From positions 248,001-312,000 of the forward strand of contig QQVN01000003.1 in assembly GCA_003352285.1 (NCBI GenBank): a stretch of 64,000 nucleotides of DNA, read 5' to 3'. A program made the translations under genes and the position numbers. This document shows positions 41,588 through 49,517 of this stretch, piece after piece. Each line of letters opens with the position of its first letter. Position 1 is the stretch's first letter. The notes beneath the pieces are model-generated. The model saw only the letters and a program-made list of their open reading frames with translations, was not told the DNA's origin and did no database searches. The stretch comes from Thermoproteota archaeon. Lineage in GTDB: Archaea; Thermoproteota; Nitrososphaeria; Nitrososphaerales; Nitrosopumilaceae.

Positions 41588-42091
41588 ATGGCACAAAAAA
41601 TAGACAAAATGATTGAAGATGACGTAAACATCGGACTGCAAGAAAACGACCGTGAAGCAGTGATATCAATGCTGACAAAACTTTTAGCTGACGAATACGT
41701 TTTAGTTACAAAGACTAGAAACTATCACTGGAATGTAATTAGTCCACACTTTAATGACTATCACAAATTCTTTGAGGGTCAGTATGATCAGCTTGCAGTA
41801 TTCATAGATGATGTGGCAGAACGAATCAGACAACTTGGCGGAAAAGCAATTGGAACATTGGAAGAGATGAAGTCTCATTCAAGATTGCAAGAACAGCCAG
41901 GCGTTTATCCTTCTGATACTCAGATGGTAAAGAATTTGATTACTGATCACGAGTCAATCATTCAATCCTTAAGAAAAGACCTTGCAAGATGTGACGAAGA
42001 ATTCAACGACATGGGAACAAGTGACTTTCTTACGGGTCTTATGGAAAACCATGAAAAGATGGCTTGGATGCTTCGAGCAACCATTCCATAA
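41588..42091 (+). CDS. dps: Dps-type ferritin-like DNA-protection protein
   Basis: 167 residues. A four-helix bundle with the Dps ferroxidase residues in TRNYHWNVISPHFNDYHKFFEGQYDQL (His and Asp/Glu ligands) and VAERIRQLGG. It oxidises and stores iron using peroxide, protecting DNA. The neighbouring convergent VIT/CCC1-like transporter and the GCACTAG box suggest an iron/oxidative stress unit. Confidence 0.93.
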   Translation: MAQKIDKMIEDDVNIGLQENDREAVISMLTKLLADEYVLVTKTRNYHWNVISPHFNDYHKFFEGQYDQLAVFIDDVAERIRQLGGKAIGTLEEMKSHSRLQEQPGVYPSDTQMVKNLITDHESIIQSLRKDLARCDEEFNDMGTSDFLTGLMENHEKMAWMLRATIP

Positions 42092-42099
42092 TCATTTTT

Positions 42100-42783
42100 T
42101 TATTTTACAATAAGATGTAATCCATATCCTACAATATATGCAACAAATGCCGCACTTCCACCAATCAACAAAGTAAACAACCCTGAACTCCAGATTGATT
42201 TTTTGACTATTCTTCCTTTAATCATGCCTACTAGAAAAAAAGCAACTCCTGTAGATATCACTGAAGCCAAAAATGCCAACCCGTCAACTTGCCAATCTAA
42301 AATTAAAAAGAAAACAAATGGCAATAACGGAATCAATCCTATTACATTAAAGCCAAAGAATGTACTAAGAGCAGAATCAAGAGGTTTTTTATCATCATCA
42401 ACAAGGCCCAGCTCTTCTCTCATCATAGTATCCACCCAAACCTTTCTTCTTGATGTGATCATTCTAACAATTTCTTCTAAAAGCTCATCCTTGAATCCTT
42501 TTTTTGAGTAAATATCCCTGATTTCCTGTCTCTCTTGTTCCTCCAAGTTATCAATTGACCACTCTTCCTTTTTTCTCATCATTGCAATGTACTCTTTGTG
42601 AGCCTTTGATGCTTGATAATTTGATACTGCCATCGAAAAACCATCCCCAAACAAATTTGCAAACCCTAGAATTAGTATAATGTTTGGCGATAATGACGCT
42701 CCCACTACTCCTGCAACAATTGCAAATGTGGTTACTGCGCCATCAATTGAACCATAAATAAAATCCTGAAAATGCCATCTCAT
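42100..42783 (-). CDS. VIT1/CCC1-family iron/manganese transporter
   Basis: 227 residues with about five membrane helices. The N-terminus FIYGSIDGAVTTFAIVAGVVGASLSP and GFANLFGDGFSMAVSNYQASK are the family signature. A cytoplasmic Glu-rich segment (about 70-110; EEQERQEIRDIYSKKGFKDELLEEIV) corresponds to the metal-binding helices. Probably moves Fe2+ or Mn2+ out of the cytoplasm. Its start overlaps the stop of the DUF6659-like gene by four bases. Confidence 0.88.
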   Translation of the reverse strand: MRWHFQDFIYGSIDGAVTTFAIVAGVVGASLSPNIILILGFANLFGDGFSMAVSNYQASKAHKEYIAMMRKKEEWSIDNLEEQERQEIRDIYSKKGFKDELLEEIVRMITSRRKVWVDTMMREELGLVDDDKKPLDSALSTFFGFNVIGLIPLLPFVFFLILDWQVDGLAFLASVISTGVAFFLVGMIKGRIVKKSIWSSGLFTLLIGGSAAFVAYIVGYGLHLIVK

Positions 42784-43160
42784 GATTGACTCTCATTACA
42801 AGCCTGCACTATCTTTTGACCCATTTGATCAATATTGATGTCTTCTTCAAGTGATAGAAACAATACGTGTTTCTTAAAAGGAAGAGTCATTGTTACAACA
42901 TTTTTTCTTCTTGCAGCAGCATATGATACTGGGCCCAAGTTCTCATCAAAGTCTTGTCTAGTCCTGACCCTTAGTACTGCTTCGATAAACATCTTTTTGC
43001 GCTCAGCGTCATCCTTTAGTGGTTCCACATCTTTTCTGAATCCTCCTGCAACAAGATTTCCCATGTAATCCAGAAAGCCTGCAAATCTAATGCTTCTGCT
43101 CTTTAGCAGTTTGTCACAGACTAACTGTAAATTTGACTTTGATTCTTCCATGTGATTCAT
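42780..43160 (-). CDS. DUF6659-like protein, paralogue 3
   Basis: 126 residues. Family core IRFAGFLDYMGNLVAGGFRKDV, then DAERKKMFIEAVLRVRTRQDFDENLG, VSYAAARRKNVVTMTLPFKKHVLFLSLEE and a C-terminal helix. It matches the gene at 31267 along the whole length. It is translationally coupled to the VIT-like transporter, so at least this member may be linked with metal transport. Confidence 0.7.
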   Translation of the reverse strand: MNHMEESKSNLQLVCDKLLKSRSIRFAGFLDYMGNLVAGGFRKDVEPLKDDAERKKMFIEAVLRVRTRQDFDENLGPVSYAAARRKNVVTMTLPFKKHVLFLSLEEDINIDQMGQKIVQACNESQS

Positions 43161-43318
43161 ACTTGTTTTTTTTAAATAAATACAAACTCACAATTTCCAG
43201 ATATGATAATATGAAAATTTCCAAAATCATTAAAATCATCTAATATAGTTTGATAAAATTAGCTCGTTTATTGTGTAACCAATCCGCCATAAATAATCTA
43301 AAAAAATCAAAAGAGTGA

Positions 43319-44314
43319 TTGTCTATCACCGATTCAAATGTTCTAATAATAGAGCACAGTATTCCCGTAAACTTACTACTCACACAGTATCTGAAAAGAA
43401 TGGGGTTTTCCAAAATCCTTGTATGCGAAACGGCCGAATCGGGAATCAAGACATTTGAAGGATTGGCATTAGAAAAGCGAGATCCTATTGTCTTTCTTGG
43501 GTATCACTTACCAGATAATACTGCTGCTGGATTGATCTCCAAGCTATTTGCCATAGCACCTGACGTCAAAATTATAATTGAAACTTCGTTGGATAGGAAG
43601 GATCCAAAGATTAGGCAATTATTCTCAATGGGCGTATTTCATTATCTGCAAAAACCACTTCGCCTATCAAGCGTGAATCACGTTTTAGAAACCATTCAAA
43701 AAGAGGTTGATGAATTTAACAACATTGGAATTGATGGAAGACGAGTCTTAGAAATGCTACGTTCGTTAAAAAAGGCAAGCGTGGTTAGACTTGCAGAATA
43801 CTGTAGCTACGACCCAAAATCTTTACTTCCATTTTTGAGAAGACAACAAGAAAAATCTGTCATTTACGAAGTAAGCAAGATTAGGGAAATTGGATGCAGA
43901 GACTGCAATTCTGTAAATAACATTTCTCTCTTTTCATGTGATTCATGTGATGGACAAAATTTTCGGAGGGATACCTTGATTGAGCACTATGATTGTGGAA
44001 ACATCAGCACCCATGATACATACGATAACGAGCAATGCCCAAAGTGTAATAAAAGAATCAAAATTATTGGTGGTGATTATCGCGTAATGAATGACTTTTA
44101 CATTTGCAATGAATGTGATCAACGATTTCAAATCCCACATCAGAATTTTATATGTAGTAAATGCGGTTCAAAATTTAGCCTTGATGAAGCAAACTGGATA
44201 GAATCCAAAGTATTTTGCTTTACTAACAATCAAAACGAAACAAAGCCATTTGAAGAACAATCAGAATTTAGCGAGATTGATACATCCGAAGATCTAACAA
44301 TTATTCAAAAATGA
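43319..44314 (+). CDS. Degenerate receiver domain fused to multiple zinc ribbons
   Basis: 331 residues, TTG start. The receiver-like domain (about 5-130) keeps the fold pattern and Lys112 (YLQKPL) but has Gly61 (VFLGYHLPD) in place of the phosphoacceptor aspartate and IEHS in place of the acidic pair. A helical segment (about 135-185) includes a winged-helix-like LRSLKKASVVRLAEYCSYDP. From about 190 to 300 there are cysteine pairs CRDC, CDSC, CPKC, CNEC and CSKC plus single Cys, enough for two or three zinc sites. It looks like a phosphorylation-independent regulator with a nucleic-acid- or protein-binding zinc module. Confidence 0.8.
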   Translation: MSITDSNVLIIEHSIPVNLLLTQYLKRMGFSKILVCETAESGIKTFEGLALEKRDPIVFLGYHLPDNTAAGLISKLFAIAPDVKIIIETSLDRKDPKIRQLFSMGVFHYLQKPLRLSSVNHVLETIQKEVDEFNNIGIDGRRVLEMLRSLKKASVVRLAEYCSYDPKSLLPFLRRQQEKSVIYEVSKIREIGCRDCNSVNNISLFSCDSCDGQNFRRDTLIEHYDCGNISTHDTYDNEQCPKCNKRIKIIGGDYRVMNDFYICNECDQRFQIPHQNFICSKCGSKFSLDEANWIESKVFCFTNNQNETKPFEEQSEFSEIDTSEDLTIIQK

Positions 44315-44318
44315 TATC

Positions 44319-45167
44319 TTAGTCAATAAACGCTAGTGCCTTGATAATGTCTGTTTTACTTAGCACTCCTATCAACGAACCGTTTTTCGACAATACTCCG
44401 ACACCATGAATTCTGTTTTCATTTAAAACAGAACATGCTTTTGCAAGGTCATCATCATAGTTTACCGTGATGATTTCATCTTTCATTATCTCTTTTGCAT
44501 TTGTAGTTCCTCCAAATCCTGTTTCGGATAGAAATCCCTTTCTTGCAAATACCACAGATATTGCAGGATCTGCATTATCAAGTACGTCTTTTTCTTGTCC
44601 TGCTAGCAGTGCTGTTCTAAATAGGTCCCTAAATGACAATACTCCGACAGGATTTTCATTATGATCACGAAGGATTACTCTTGAGATCTTCTCATCAATC
44701 ATCTTTTTTACAATTATGTATAGAGGAGTGTCATCATATGCCCAGGCATAATATGGTGACATATACTCACCAACAATTTTTCTCTGGGAATAAGTTTCTT
44801 GAAAGTATCTTGCAAGGTCTGTTTTTGTTATGACTCCTATGATTTTTGTTCCATCTGAAACTCCAATTGAGCCAAATTGATTTTCGAGCATAAATTGAGC
44901 ACATTCATTAATACTGGCTGATTTTTGAATTGATTTTAGTGGCTTTATGATCTCCTTGAGGGGTATTTGCTCAAGATTCCTATCTGTTGTATCTTTTAGA
45001 AGAAACAACCCAATGTCCTTTTGTGTAACAATCCCTGTGATGTTATCTTCATCCTCAACTAGCAGTCTACTGATTTTTTTATCAAGTAAAGCCCTGATTG
45101 CGTCATAGCAGTTTGCACTTTTTTTAATTGTGATAGGTGGTTTCATTAGATCATTAACTGTGGACAA
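44319..45167 (-). CDS. Four-CBS-domain protein
   Basis: 282 residues made of four CBS motifs in two Bateman pairs (near 1-60, 70-130, 135-195 and 225-282). Recurrent signatures are ITGIVTQKDIGLF, IIGVITKTDLARY, PVGVLSFRDLFRT and LIGVLSKTDIIKA. CBS pairs bind adenosine nucleotides and regulate partners. No enzymatic domain is attached. It is divergent from a universal stress protein gene. Confidence 0.88.
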   Translation of the reverse strand: MSTVNDLMKPPITIKKSANCYDAIRALLDKKISRLLVEDEDNITGIVTQKDIGLFLLKDTTDRNLEQIPLKEIIKPLKSIQKSASINECAQFMLENQFGSIGVSDGTKIIGVITKTDLARYFQETYSQRKIVGEYMSPYYAWAYDDTPLYIIVKKMIDEKISRVILRDHNENPVGVLSFRDLFRTALLAGQEKDVLDNADPAISVVFARKGFLSETGFGGTTNAKEIMKDEIITVNYDDDLAKACSVLNENRIHGVGVLSKNGSLIGVLSKTDIIKALAFID

Positions 45168-45201
45168 GATGAACTGACATTTTTTTTACATTATAAAAAA
45201 C

Positions 45202-45220
45202 ACCAGCTGATTACCAGCTG
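45202..45220. repeat. Tandem ACCAGCTG direct repeat in divergent promoter region
   Basis: ACCAGCTG at 45202-45209 and 45213-45220, 11 bp apart (one helical turn), each containing the palindrome CAGCTG. Lies between the divergent CBS and UspA genes, 12 bp after TTATAAAAAA. Candidate operator for one or both. Confidence 0.5.
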
Positions 45221-45266
45221 TGAAATTTGCTGTCATCTTAATAATTGGGAATAATTGCATGATGTC

Positions 45267-45689
45267 ATGGCAAATCAATTTAAGAAAATTCTAGTTCCTT
45301 TGGATGGTTCTAGTCAATCATTAAAGGCATTTGATAATGCACTAAACCTTGCAAGTCTTACCGATGGAGTAATTACTGGATTACATGTAATTCCACATGT
45401 ACCTGCAGGTGGACCAAGAACAAAGGCATATGATAAGCAGCTTTTACAGGAAGGAAAAATTATCACACAAAATGCAAAAAAGATTGCAGACAAGAAAGGA
45501 ATCAAATTTAATTCTAGAGTTGTACGAGGTTGGCCTGGTCTAGAAACAGTAAAGATTGCAAAGAGTGGAAAATATGATCATATAGTTATGAGTACAACAG
45601 GAACAGGTTCTGCAAAAGGTGACATGCTGGGAAGTGTCTCAAATTATGTTTTACACAAATCCCATATACCCGTGTACCTCATTAAATAA
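45267..45689 (+). CDS. Universal stress protein (UspA family)
   Basis: About 140 residues from ATG 45267 (MANQFKKILVPLDGS); an in-frame ATG at 45255 is possible. Typical Usp alpha/beta fold: KILVPLDGSSQSLKAFDNAL at the start and DHIVMSTTGTGSAKGDMLGSVSNYVLHKSHIPVYLI at the end. The nucleotide motif is G-x-G-rather-than G-x2-G-x9-G(S/T), so ATP binding is uncertain. Followed six bases later by a two-CBS gene. Confidence 0.85.
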   Translation: MANQFKKILVPLDGSSQSLKAFDNALNLASLTDGVITGLHVIPHVPAGGPRTKAYDKQLLQEGKIITQNAKKIADKKGIKFNSRVVRGWPGLETVKIAKSGKYDHIVMSTTGTGSAKGDMLGSVSNYVLHKSHIPVYLIK

Positions 45690-45695
45690 CCGACA

Positions 45696-46145
45696 TTGAG
45701 TACTGATTCCAAGTCAAATACAGTTCCTGTTAGGGAATTTATGATAAAGGAGATAATCACTGTTCAATCTTATGACACCATTAAAGACGTCTGCAAAAAA
45801 ATGTACGCAAAAAATATCAGCTCTGCAATAATCATCAAAGATAACAAACCTTTTGGAATAGTAACATACACTGATATCGCAATTGCGGTAACAAATTTTG
45901 AAAAATCGCCCAACTTACAAATATCTGAAATAATGTCCTCAAAGCTAGTCTCTGTTGGTCCAGAAGAATCAATTCTTAGCGTCGCTGAAAAAATGACTAA
46001 AACTAATACACATCACATGCTTGTGCTGGAAAACGATAGTATCCTTGGAGTTATCTCCTCTGCAGACCTTGTAGTTATCCTATCCATGTTAGATGAGGAC
46101 TATCTGTTTGAGAAGGTAAAGCGATATTTTCATTCTCAAGGTTAA
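45696..46145 (+). CDS. Two-CBS-domain protein
   Basis: 149 residues starting at TTG, one Bateman module: FMIKEIITVQSYDTIKDVCKKMY with PFGIVTYTDIAIAV, then IMSSKLVSVGPEESILSVAEKM with ILGVISSADLVVILS. Adenosine-nucleotide sensing is the family property. Forms an operon with the preceding UspA gene, giving a stress-sensing pair. Confidence 0.87.
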   Translation: MSTDSKSNTVPVREFMIKEIITVQSYDTIKDVCKKMYAKNISSAIIIKDNKPFGIVTYTDIAIAVTNFEKSPNLQISEIMSSKLVSVGPEESILSVAEKMTKTNTHHMLVLENDSILGVISSADLVVILSMLDEDYLFEKVKRYFHSQG

Positions 46146-46190
46146 ATTCTGATTTAATCAAAGGTTATAATTTCACCCGATATCTGCCAA

Positions 46191-47030
46191 TTGACCAAAA
46201 ATATGTCACAAATACAAAGACGAAAAAAACCAGCCTTGATAGCAGCTAGCGTTAGTGTCATAGCTGCACTTGCAATTGGTCTCTATGCGGTTCCTGCATT
46301 AAGCACAGAAACCTCAGAACTAGTTGTAACGGCAAACAAAGACGAAGAAAAAGCAATTGAGATTGCCCAAAAATTTGTGCGCTCTAGTCCAACCTACTCT
46401 TTTGATGGAATTGATGGAACACTGGATCTTATTTCAGTGGATGTCCTGGAGTCACTTCCAGTTCAATACCACATTAAGGTTGCATTTGAATCCTCACAGG
46501 GTGGGTTTGGAAACAGAGATGGACAAATGCTTACACAAGTGATTACACCACATGTGATGAGCATCCTAGTAACTGAAGGACAAGTAATTTCTGCAGTTAC
46601 TGATGAAACATGGGATGAGCTCAACCACCAATACATACTCAAAAAACTTCCATCAAGTAATGAACCCGTTCAATATTTTGATGGCATAGTTAATGACTAT
46701 GTGACATTTCTTGAAGCAATTAACTCACGAGGTTTAACTTTTGAGCTAATCGAGACAGTTGATGACTCTTCATTTTCTGTCCCAATGAAAACACTCTCAA
46801 TTAGTGGTATTGAAACACATGTCTATGAGTTTGAAACAGAACAAGATGCACAAATGGCAAGCAAAACAGTTTCTTCAGACGGCACCCAAATCGGCAATAA
46901 TGTAATTCGCTGGATGGATACTCCGCACTTTTACACACAAGGCAAGATAATCGTCCTATACGTAGGACAGAATCCAGAGATAACGAGTTTGCTTGATTCA
47001 TTACTTGGCAGTCAATTTGCCGGAATGTAA
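46191..47030 (+). CDS. Membrane-anchored extracytoplasmic protein
   Basis: 279 residues from TTG 46191, or from ATG 46203. A basic N-terminus (RRKKP) and one hydrophobic helix (about 14-35; LIAASVSVIAALAIGLYAVPAL) anchor a large soluble domain. The domain has a PepSY-like opening (EEKAIEIAQKFVRSSPTYSFDG...) and a second half with FYTQGKIIVLYVGQNPEITSLL. A TATA-like TTATAAT lies about 25 bp before the TTG. No family is assigned with confidence. Confidence 0.65.
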   Translation: MTKNMSQIQRRKKPALIAASVSVIAALAIGLYAVPALSTETSELVVTANKDEEKAIEIAQKFVRSSPTYSFDGIDGTLDLISVDVLESLPVQYHIKVAFESSQGGFGNRDGQMLTQVITPHVMSILVTEGQVISAVTDETWDELNHQYILKKLPSSNEPVQYFDGIVNDYVTFLEAINSRGLTFELIETVDDSSFSVPMKTLSISGIETHVYEFETEQDAQMASKTVSSDGTQIGNNVIRWMDTPHFYTQGKIIVLYVGQNPEITSLLDSLLGSQFAGM

Positions 47031-47042
47031 ATCAGCAAAACT

Positions 47043-47459
47043 CTATTTTTTTATTTTATGAATTATTTTGAAGACTGTTTTTCCTATTTTGATCTGTTTT
47101 ACAATCTTCAATGTTATCTTTAGTAACTTAAAACCAACAAAAATTGGCATTAAGACCAGCATGATAATCTCTAACCAGTATTTTCTTAGAAATTCTTTGG
47201 AGTTTCGCACCTTGAGATAACTAATGAACAACTCTACACTAAACAGGCCAACAATTGCCCAGAAGATCACATCTAAAATGAGAACGTAATTGTCTGTAAT
47301 TGTCAAAAAGGGATGCTCTAAACCAATTGCCTTGTATTCTAGGTTTATCAGTCCTACAAGGTAAACTATTACAAGAACAAAGGCTGAATAACTAACAATA
47401 TTTTTCACAGAATTTGGAACTTTACTCGGTTCGTTACCTTCCATTCTGAGTGTTTTCAT
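47043..47459 (-). CDS. Voltage-sensor-like membrane protein
   Basis: 138 residues with three clear helices (about 23-43, 58-80, 90-110) and a basic amphipathic tail with Lys at every third or fourth position (LLKITLKIVKQIKIGKTVFKII). The IFWAIVGLFSVELFISYLKV helix with its acidic residue resembles S2 of ion-channel voltage sensors, and the tail resembles an S4/S4-S5 element, but no pore helix follows. Could be a truncated ion-channel-like sensor; other small membrane proteins can look similar. Confidence 0.55.
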   Translation of the reverse strand: MKTLRMEGNEPSKVPNSVKNIVSYSAFVLVIVYLVGLINLEYKAIGLEHPFLTITDNYVLILDVIFWAIVGLFSVELFISYLKVRNSKEFLRKYWLEIIMLVLMPIFVGFKLLKITLKIVKQIKIGKTVFKIIHKIKK

Positions 47460-47571
47460 GCAATGTCATATCTTTGTGTTGATCAAAAGGCTTGGTAAGC
47501 TTGAAAGCTTACTTCTATCAGATCTGATAAGCAAGGTATCTGTTTATTATCTAAACCTGTATCTGTTACTT

Positions 47572-48045
47572 ATGTACAAAACCATTCTAGTACCTCACGC
47601 AGGAACTCCTGCAGGTGATGAAGCATTAAAACATGCAATTCATGCAGCAAAAGGAACTTCTGCAAAAATTATTCTACTGCATGTGGTTGAAGAGATACAG
47701 CACCCAATGACATTTGGTTTGGCTGAATCTGAAAGAAATCAGCTTCTATCTGGTATACGTGATGCAAACGAATCAATTCGGAAAGAAATGGGAAAAGAGA
47801 TGGAAAAAAGAATCGCTAAATGCAAGGAGAGTAATGTTACTTGCGAAGTAAGAGTTCAGGTTGGTGATGCTGCAGAAAAGATTCTTGATGCTGTGGCAAA
47901 TGACAATGTAGATCTAATTGTTATGGCAAAGAGAAGAAAACTCAAAGGAATGAAAAAACTTTTTTCACTAGGTAGTGTTTCAAGGAAAATCGTAGAAAAC
48001 GTAACCTGTCCTGTCAATTTGATCGATATTGAATCACTAAAATGA
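47572..48045 (+). CDS. Universal stress protein (UspA family), divergent nucleotide motif
   Basis: 157 residues from ATG 47572 (MYKTILVPHAGTPAGDEALKHA); the frame is open from 47458 but the Usp fold begins at the inner ATG. The C-terminus VDLIVMAKRRKLKGMKKLFSLGSVSRKIVENVTCPVNLI keeps the LGSVS part but lacks the first glycines of the ATP motif. Probably a non-ATP-binding or altered Usp. Lies just upstream of pstS. Confidence 0.85.
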   Translation: MYKTILVPHAGTPAGDEALKHAIHAAKGTSAKIILLHVVEEIQHPMTFGLAESERNQLLSGIRDANESIRKEMGKEMEKRIAKCKESNVTCEVRVQVGDAAEKILDAVANDNVDLIVMAKRRKLKGMKKLFSLGSVSRKIVENVTCPVNLIDIESLK

Positions 48046-48051
48046 TTTTGA

Positions 48052-48072
48052 TTTCTATATAGTATATAGAAA
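48052..48072. promoter_or_regulatory. Perfect palindrome upstream of pstS (candidate Pho box)
   Basis: TTCTATATA-G-TATATAGAA flanked by T and A gives a 21 bp symmetric site around 48062, about 54 bp before the pstS ATG. The CTATATAG core recurs at 49428 and 51258 within the same phosphate locus. Confidence 0.6.
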
Positions 48073-48125
48073 ATACATAATCTATGCCTAACATTTGTAA
48101 ATAAATCATAGAGTGACTTGAATTA

Positions 48126-49376
48126 ATGAAAACAAAGACATCGTTGCTTATCCTAACGACTATCATAGCTTCAGTTTTGTTGCCACAAGCATATGCTGCA
48201 ACACAGCCTGATGCTCCTGACCAATCAAAGCAATTTCAAATCAATGCTGCAGGTGCAACATTTCCATTTCCACTAATTGATCTATGGAGGGTAGAAATCA
48301 ATAAAGAATTTCCAAATGTTAACCTCAATTATCAGTCCATTGGTAGTGGTGGGGGTGTTAAACAACACATCGAAAAAACTGTAAATTTTGCCGCCTCTGA
48401 TGCACCACTAAAAAAATCAGAGAGTGATTTGGCTCCTGGAACATTACATATTCCAGAAGCAATTGGCGGTGTTGTAGTGGCATACAATATCCCAGAAGTT
48501 CCTAACAAAGGACTAAAGCTTACTGGTGATGAAATCGCAGACATTTACCTTGGCAAGATTACAAAATGGAATGATCCAAGAATTGCAGCACATAATTCTG
48601 GCTTAACACTTCCTAATGCTGAAATAATTGTAGCAAAGCGTTCTGATGGCTCTGGTACAACATTTGTGTTTACTGACTATCTGACAAAAGTTAGTTCAGA
48701 ATTTGATGAAAAGGTTGGTAGCGGTAAAAGTGTTCCATGGCCTGTAGGTGTTGGAGCTGCTGGAAACGAAGGAGTCGCAGGAATTGTTAGAAGCACTCCG
48801 TATTCAATTGGTTACATAGAGCTTGCATACGCATTTCAAACTGGAATGTCATATGCATTTATTCAAAATGGAGACAAGACTGCATTCATAGAGCCAACGT
48901 TGGATACTATATCTGCTGCATCAGCTGGTGTTGCAAAGAGTTTGCCCTCTCCCGCTGGAGATTGGAGTAAAGTTACTCTAGTAAATGCACCTGGTAAAAA
49001 TTCGTATCCTATTGCAAGCTTTACGTATCTGCTAGTCTATGATGATATTTCAAAGACTACAAAATCTCTTGAAGAGGCTAAAGCCGTAATTCATATGATA
49101 CACTGGATGATTACTGATGGACAAAGTTTCTCGCCCTCATTACTGTATGTTCCATTGTCTGACTCTGTTGTGGAATTAGGAAAGCAAGGACTAGCTATGG
49201 TAAAATACAAAGATACTAAACTCTTTGATTATCAAGCTGCACAAGCAAAAAGCTCACTTGAAATTCCTGAATGGATTAAGAACGTAGCAAAGCTATGGGC
49301 TGATGGAGAAATATCAAATGAAGAATATGTTGCAAGTATTCAGTATTTGATATCACAAGGAATAATCAAAATTTAA
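48126..49376 (+). CDS. pstS: Phosphate ABC transporter substrate-binding protein PstS with WIKN module
   Basis: 416 residues. Signal peptide (to about 25, ending AYA), then the PstS fold: INAAGATFPFPLIDLW, YQSIGSGGGVKQ (phosphate-binding Ser/Gly), AASDAPL, GVVVAYNIPEV and RSDGSGTTFVFTDYLTKVS. A C-terminal module (about 379-416; EIPEWIKNVAKLWADGEISN) is shared with the FN3 protein at 26280 and is not part of ordinary PstS. It captures phosphate outside the membrane. Separated from pstC by two other genes. Confidence 0.93.
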   Translation: MKTKTSLLILTTIIASVLLPQAYAATQPDAPDQSKQFQINAAGATFPFPLIDLWRVEINKEFPNVNLNYQSIGSGGGVKQHIEKTVNFAASDAPLKKSESDLAPGTLHIPEAIGGVVVAYNIPEVPNKGLKLTGDEIADIYLGKITKWNDPRIAAHNSGLTLPNAEIIVAKRSDGSGTTFVFTDYLTKVSSEFDEKVGSGKSVPWPVGVGAAGNEGVAGIVRSTPYSIGYIELAYAFQTGMSYAFIQNGDKTAFIEPTLDTISAASAGVAKSLPSPAGDWSKVTLVNAPGKNSYPIASFTYLLVYDDISKTTKSLEEAKAVIHMIHWMITDGQSFSPSLLYVPLSDSVVELGKQGLAMVKYKDTKLFDYQAAQAKSSLEIPEWIKNVAKLWADGEISNEEYVASIQYLISQGIIKI

Positions 49377-49411
49377 TTTTATTATTTTTTTAATTTTTAT
49401 TTATTTTTTCC
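49377..49411 (+). terminator. T-rich terminator after pstS
   Basis: Repeated T tracts (ATTTTATTATTTTTTTAATT and following TTTATTTATTTTTTC) directly after the stop, consistent with archaeal termination. Confidence 0.5.
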
Positions 49412-49424
49412 AGCTTCTTGTTTT

Positions 49425-49445
49425 CACTATATAGAACTATGAATT
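49425..49445. promoter_or_regulatory. Candidate Pho box before the secreted unknown gene
   Basis: CACTATATAGAACTATGAA shares CTATATAGAACTAT with the site at 51248-51290 and CTATATAG with the palindrome at 48052. It lies about 75 bp before ATG 49518. Confidence 0.5.
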
Positions 49446-49517
49446 AATGTAACACTTTGTTCTTTACAAAAAAAATGATCACACAAGTTATTATGAAAAA
49501 TTCTTTTATTGTACTCA

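Noticed and set aside
44333-44340. CTAGTGCC inside the CBS gene
   Set aside because: It is coding sequence near the CBS protein C-terminus and not in a promoter position.
47458-47571. N-terminal extension of the Usp gene at 47572
   Set aside because: The Usp fold starts at MYKTILVP; the preceding 38 residues are atypical and the region is more likely the divergent promoter.
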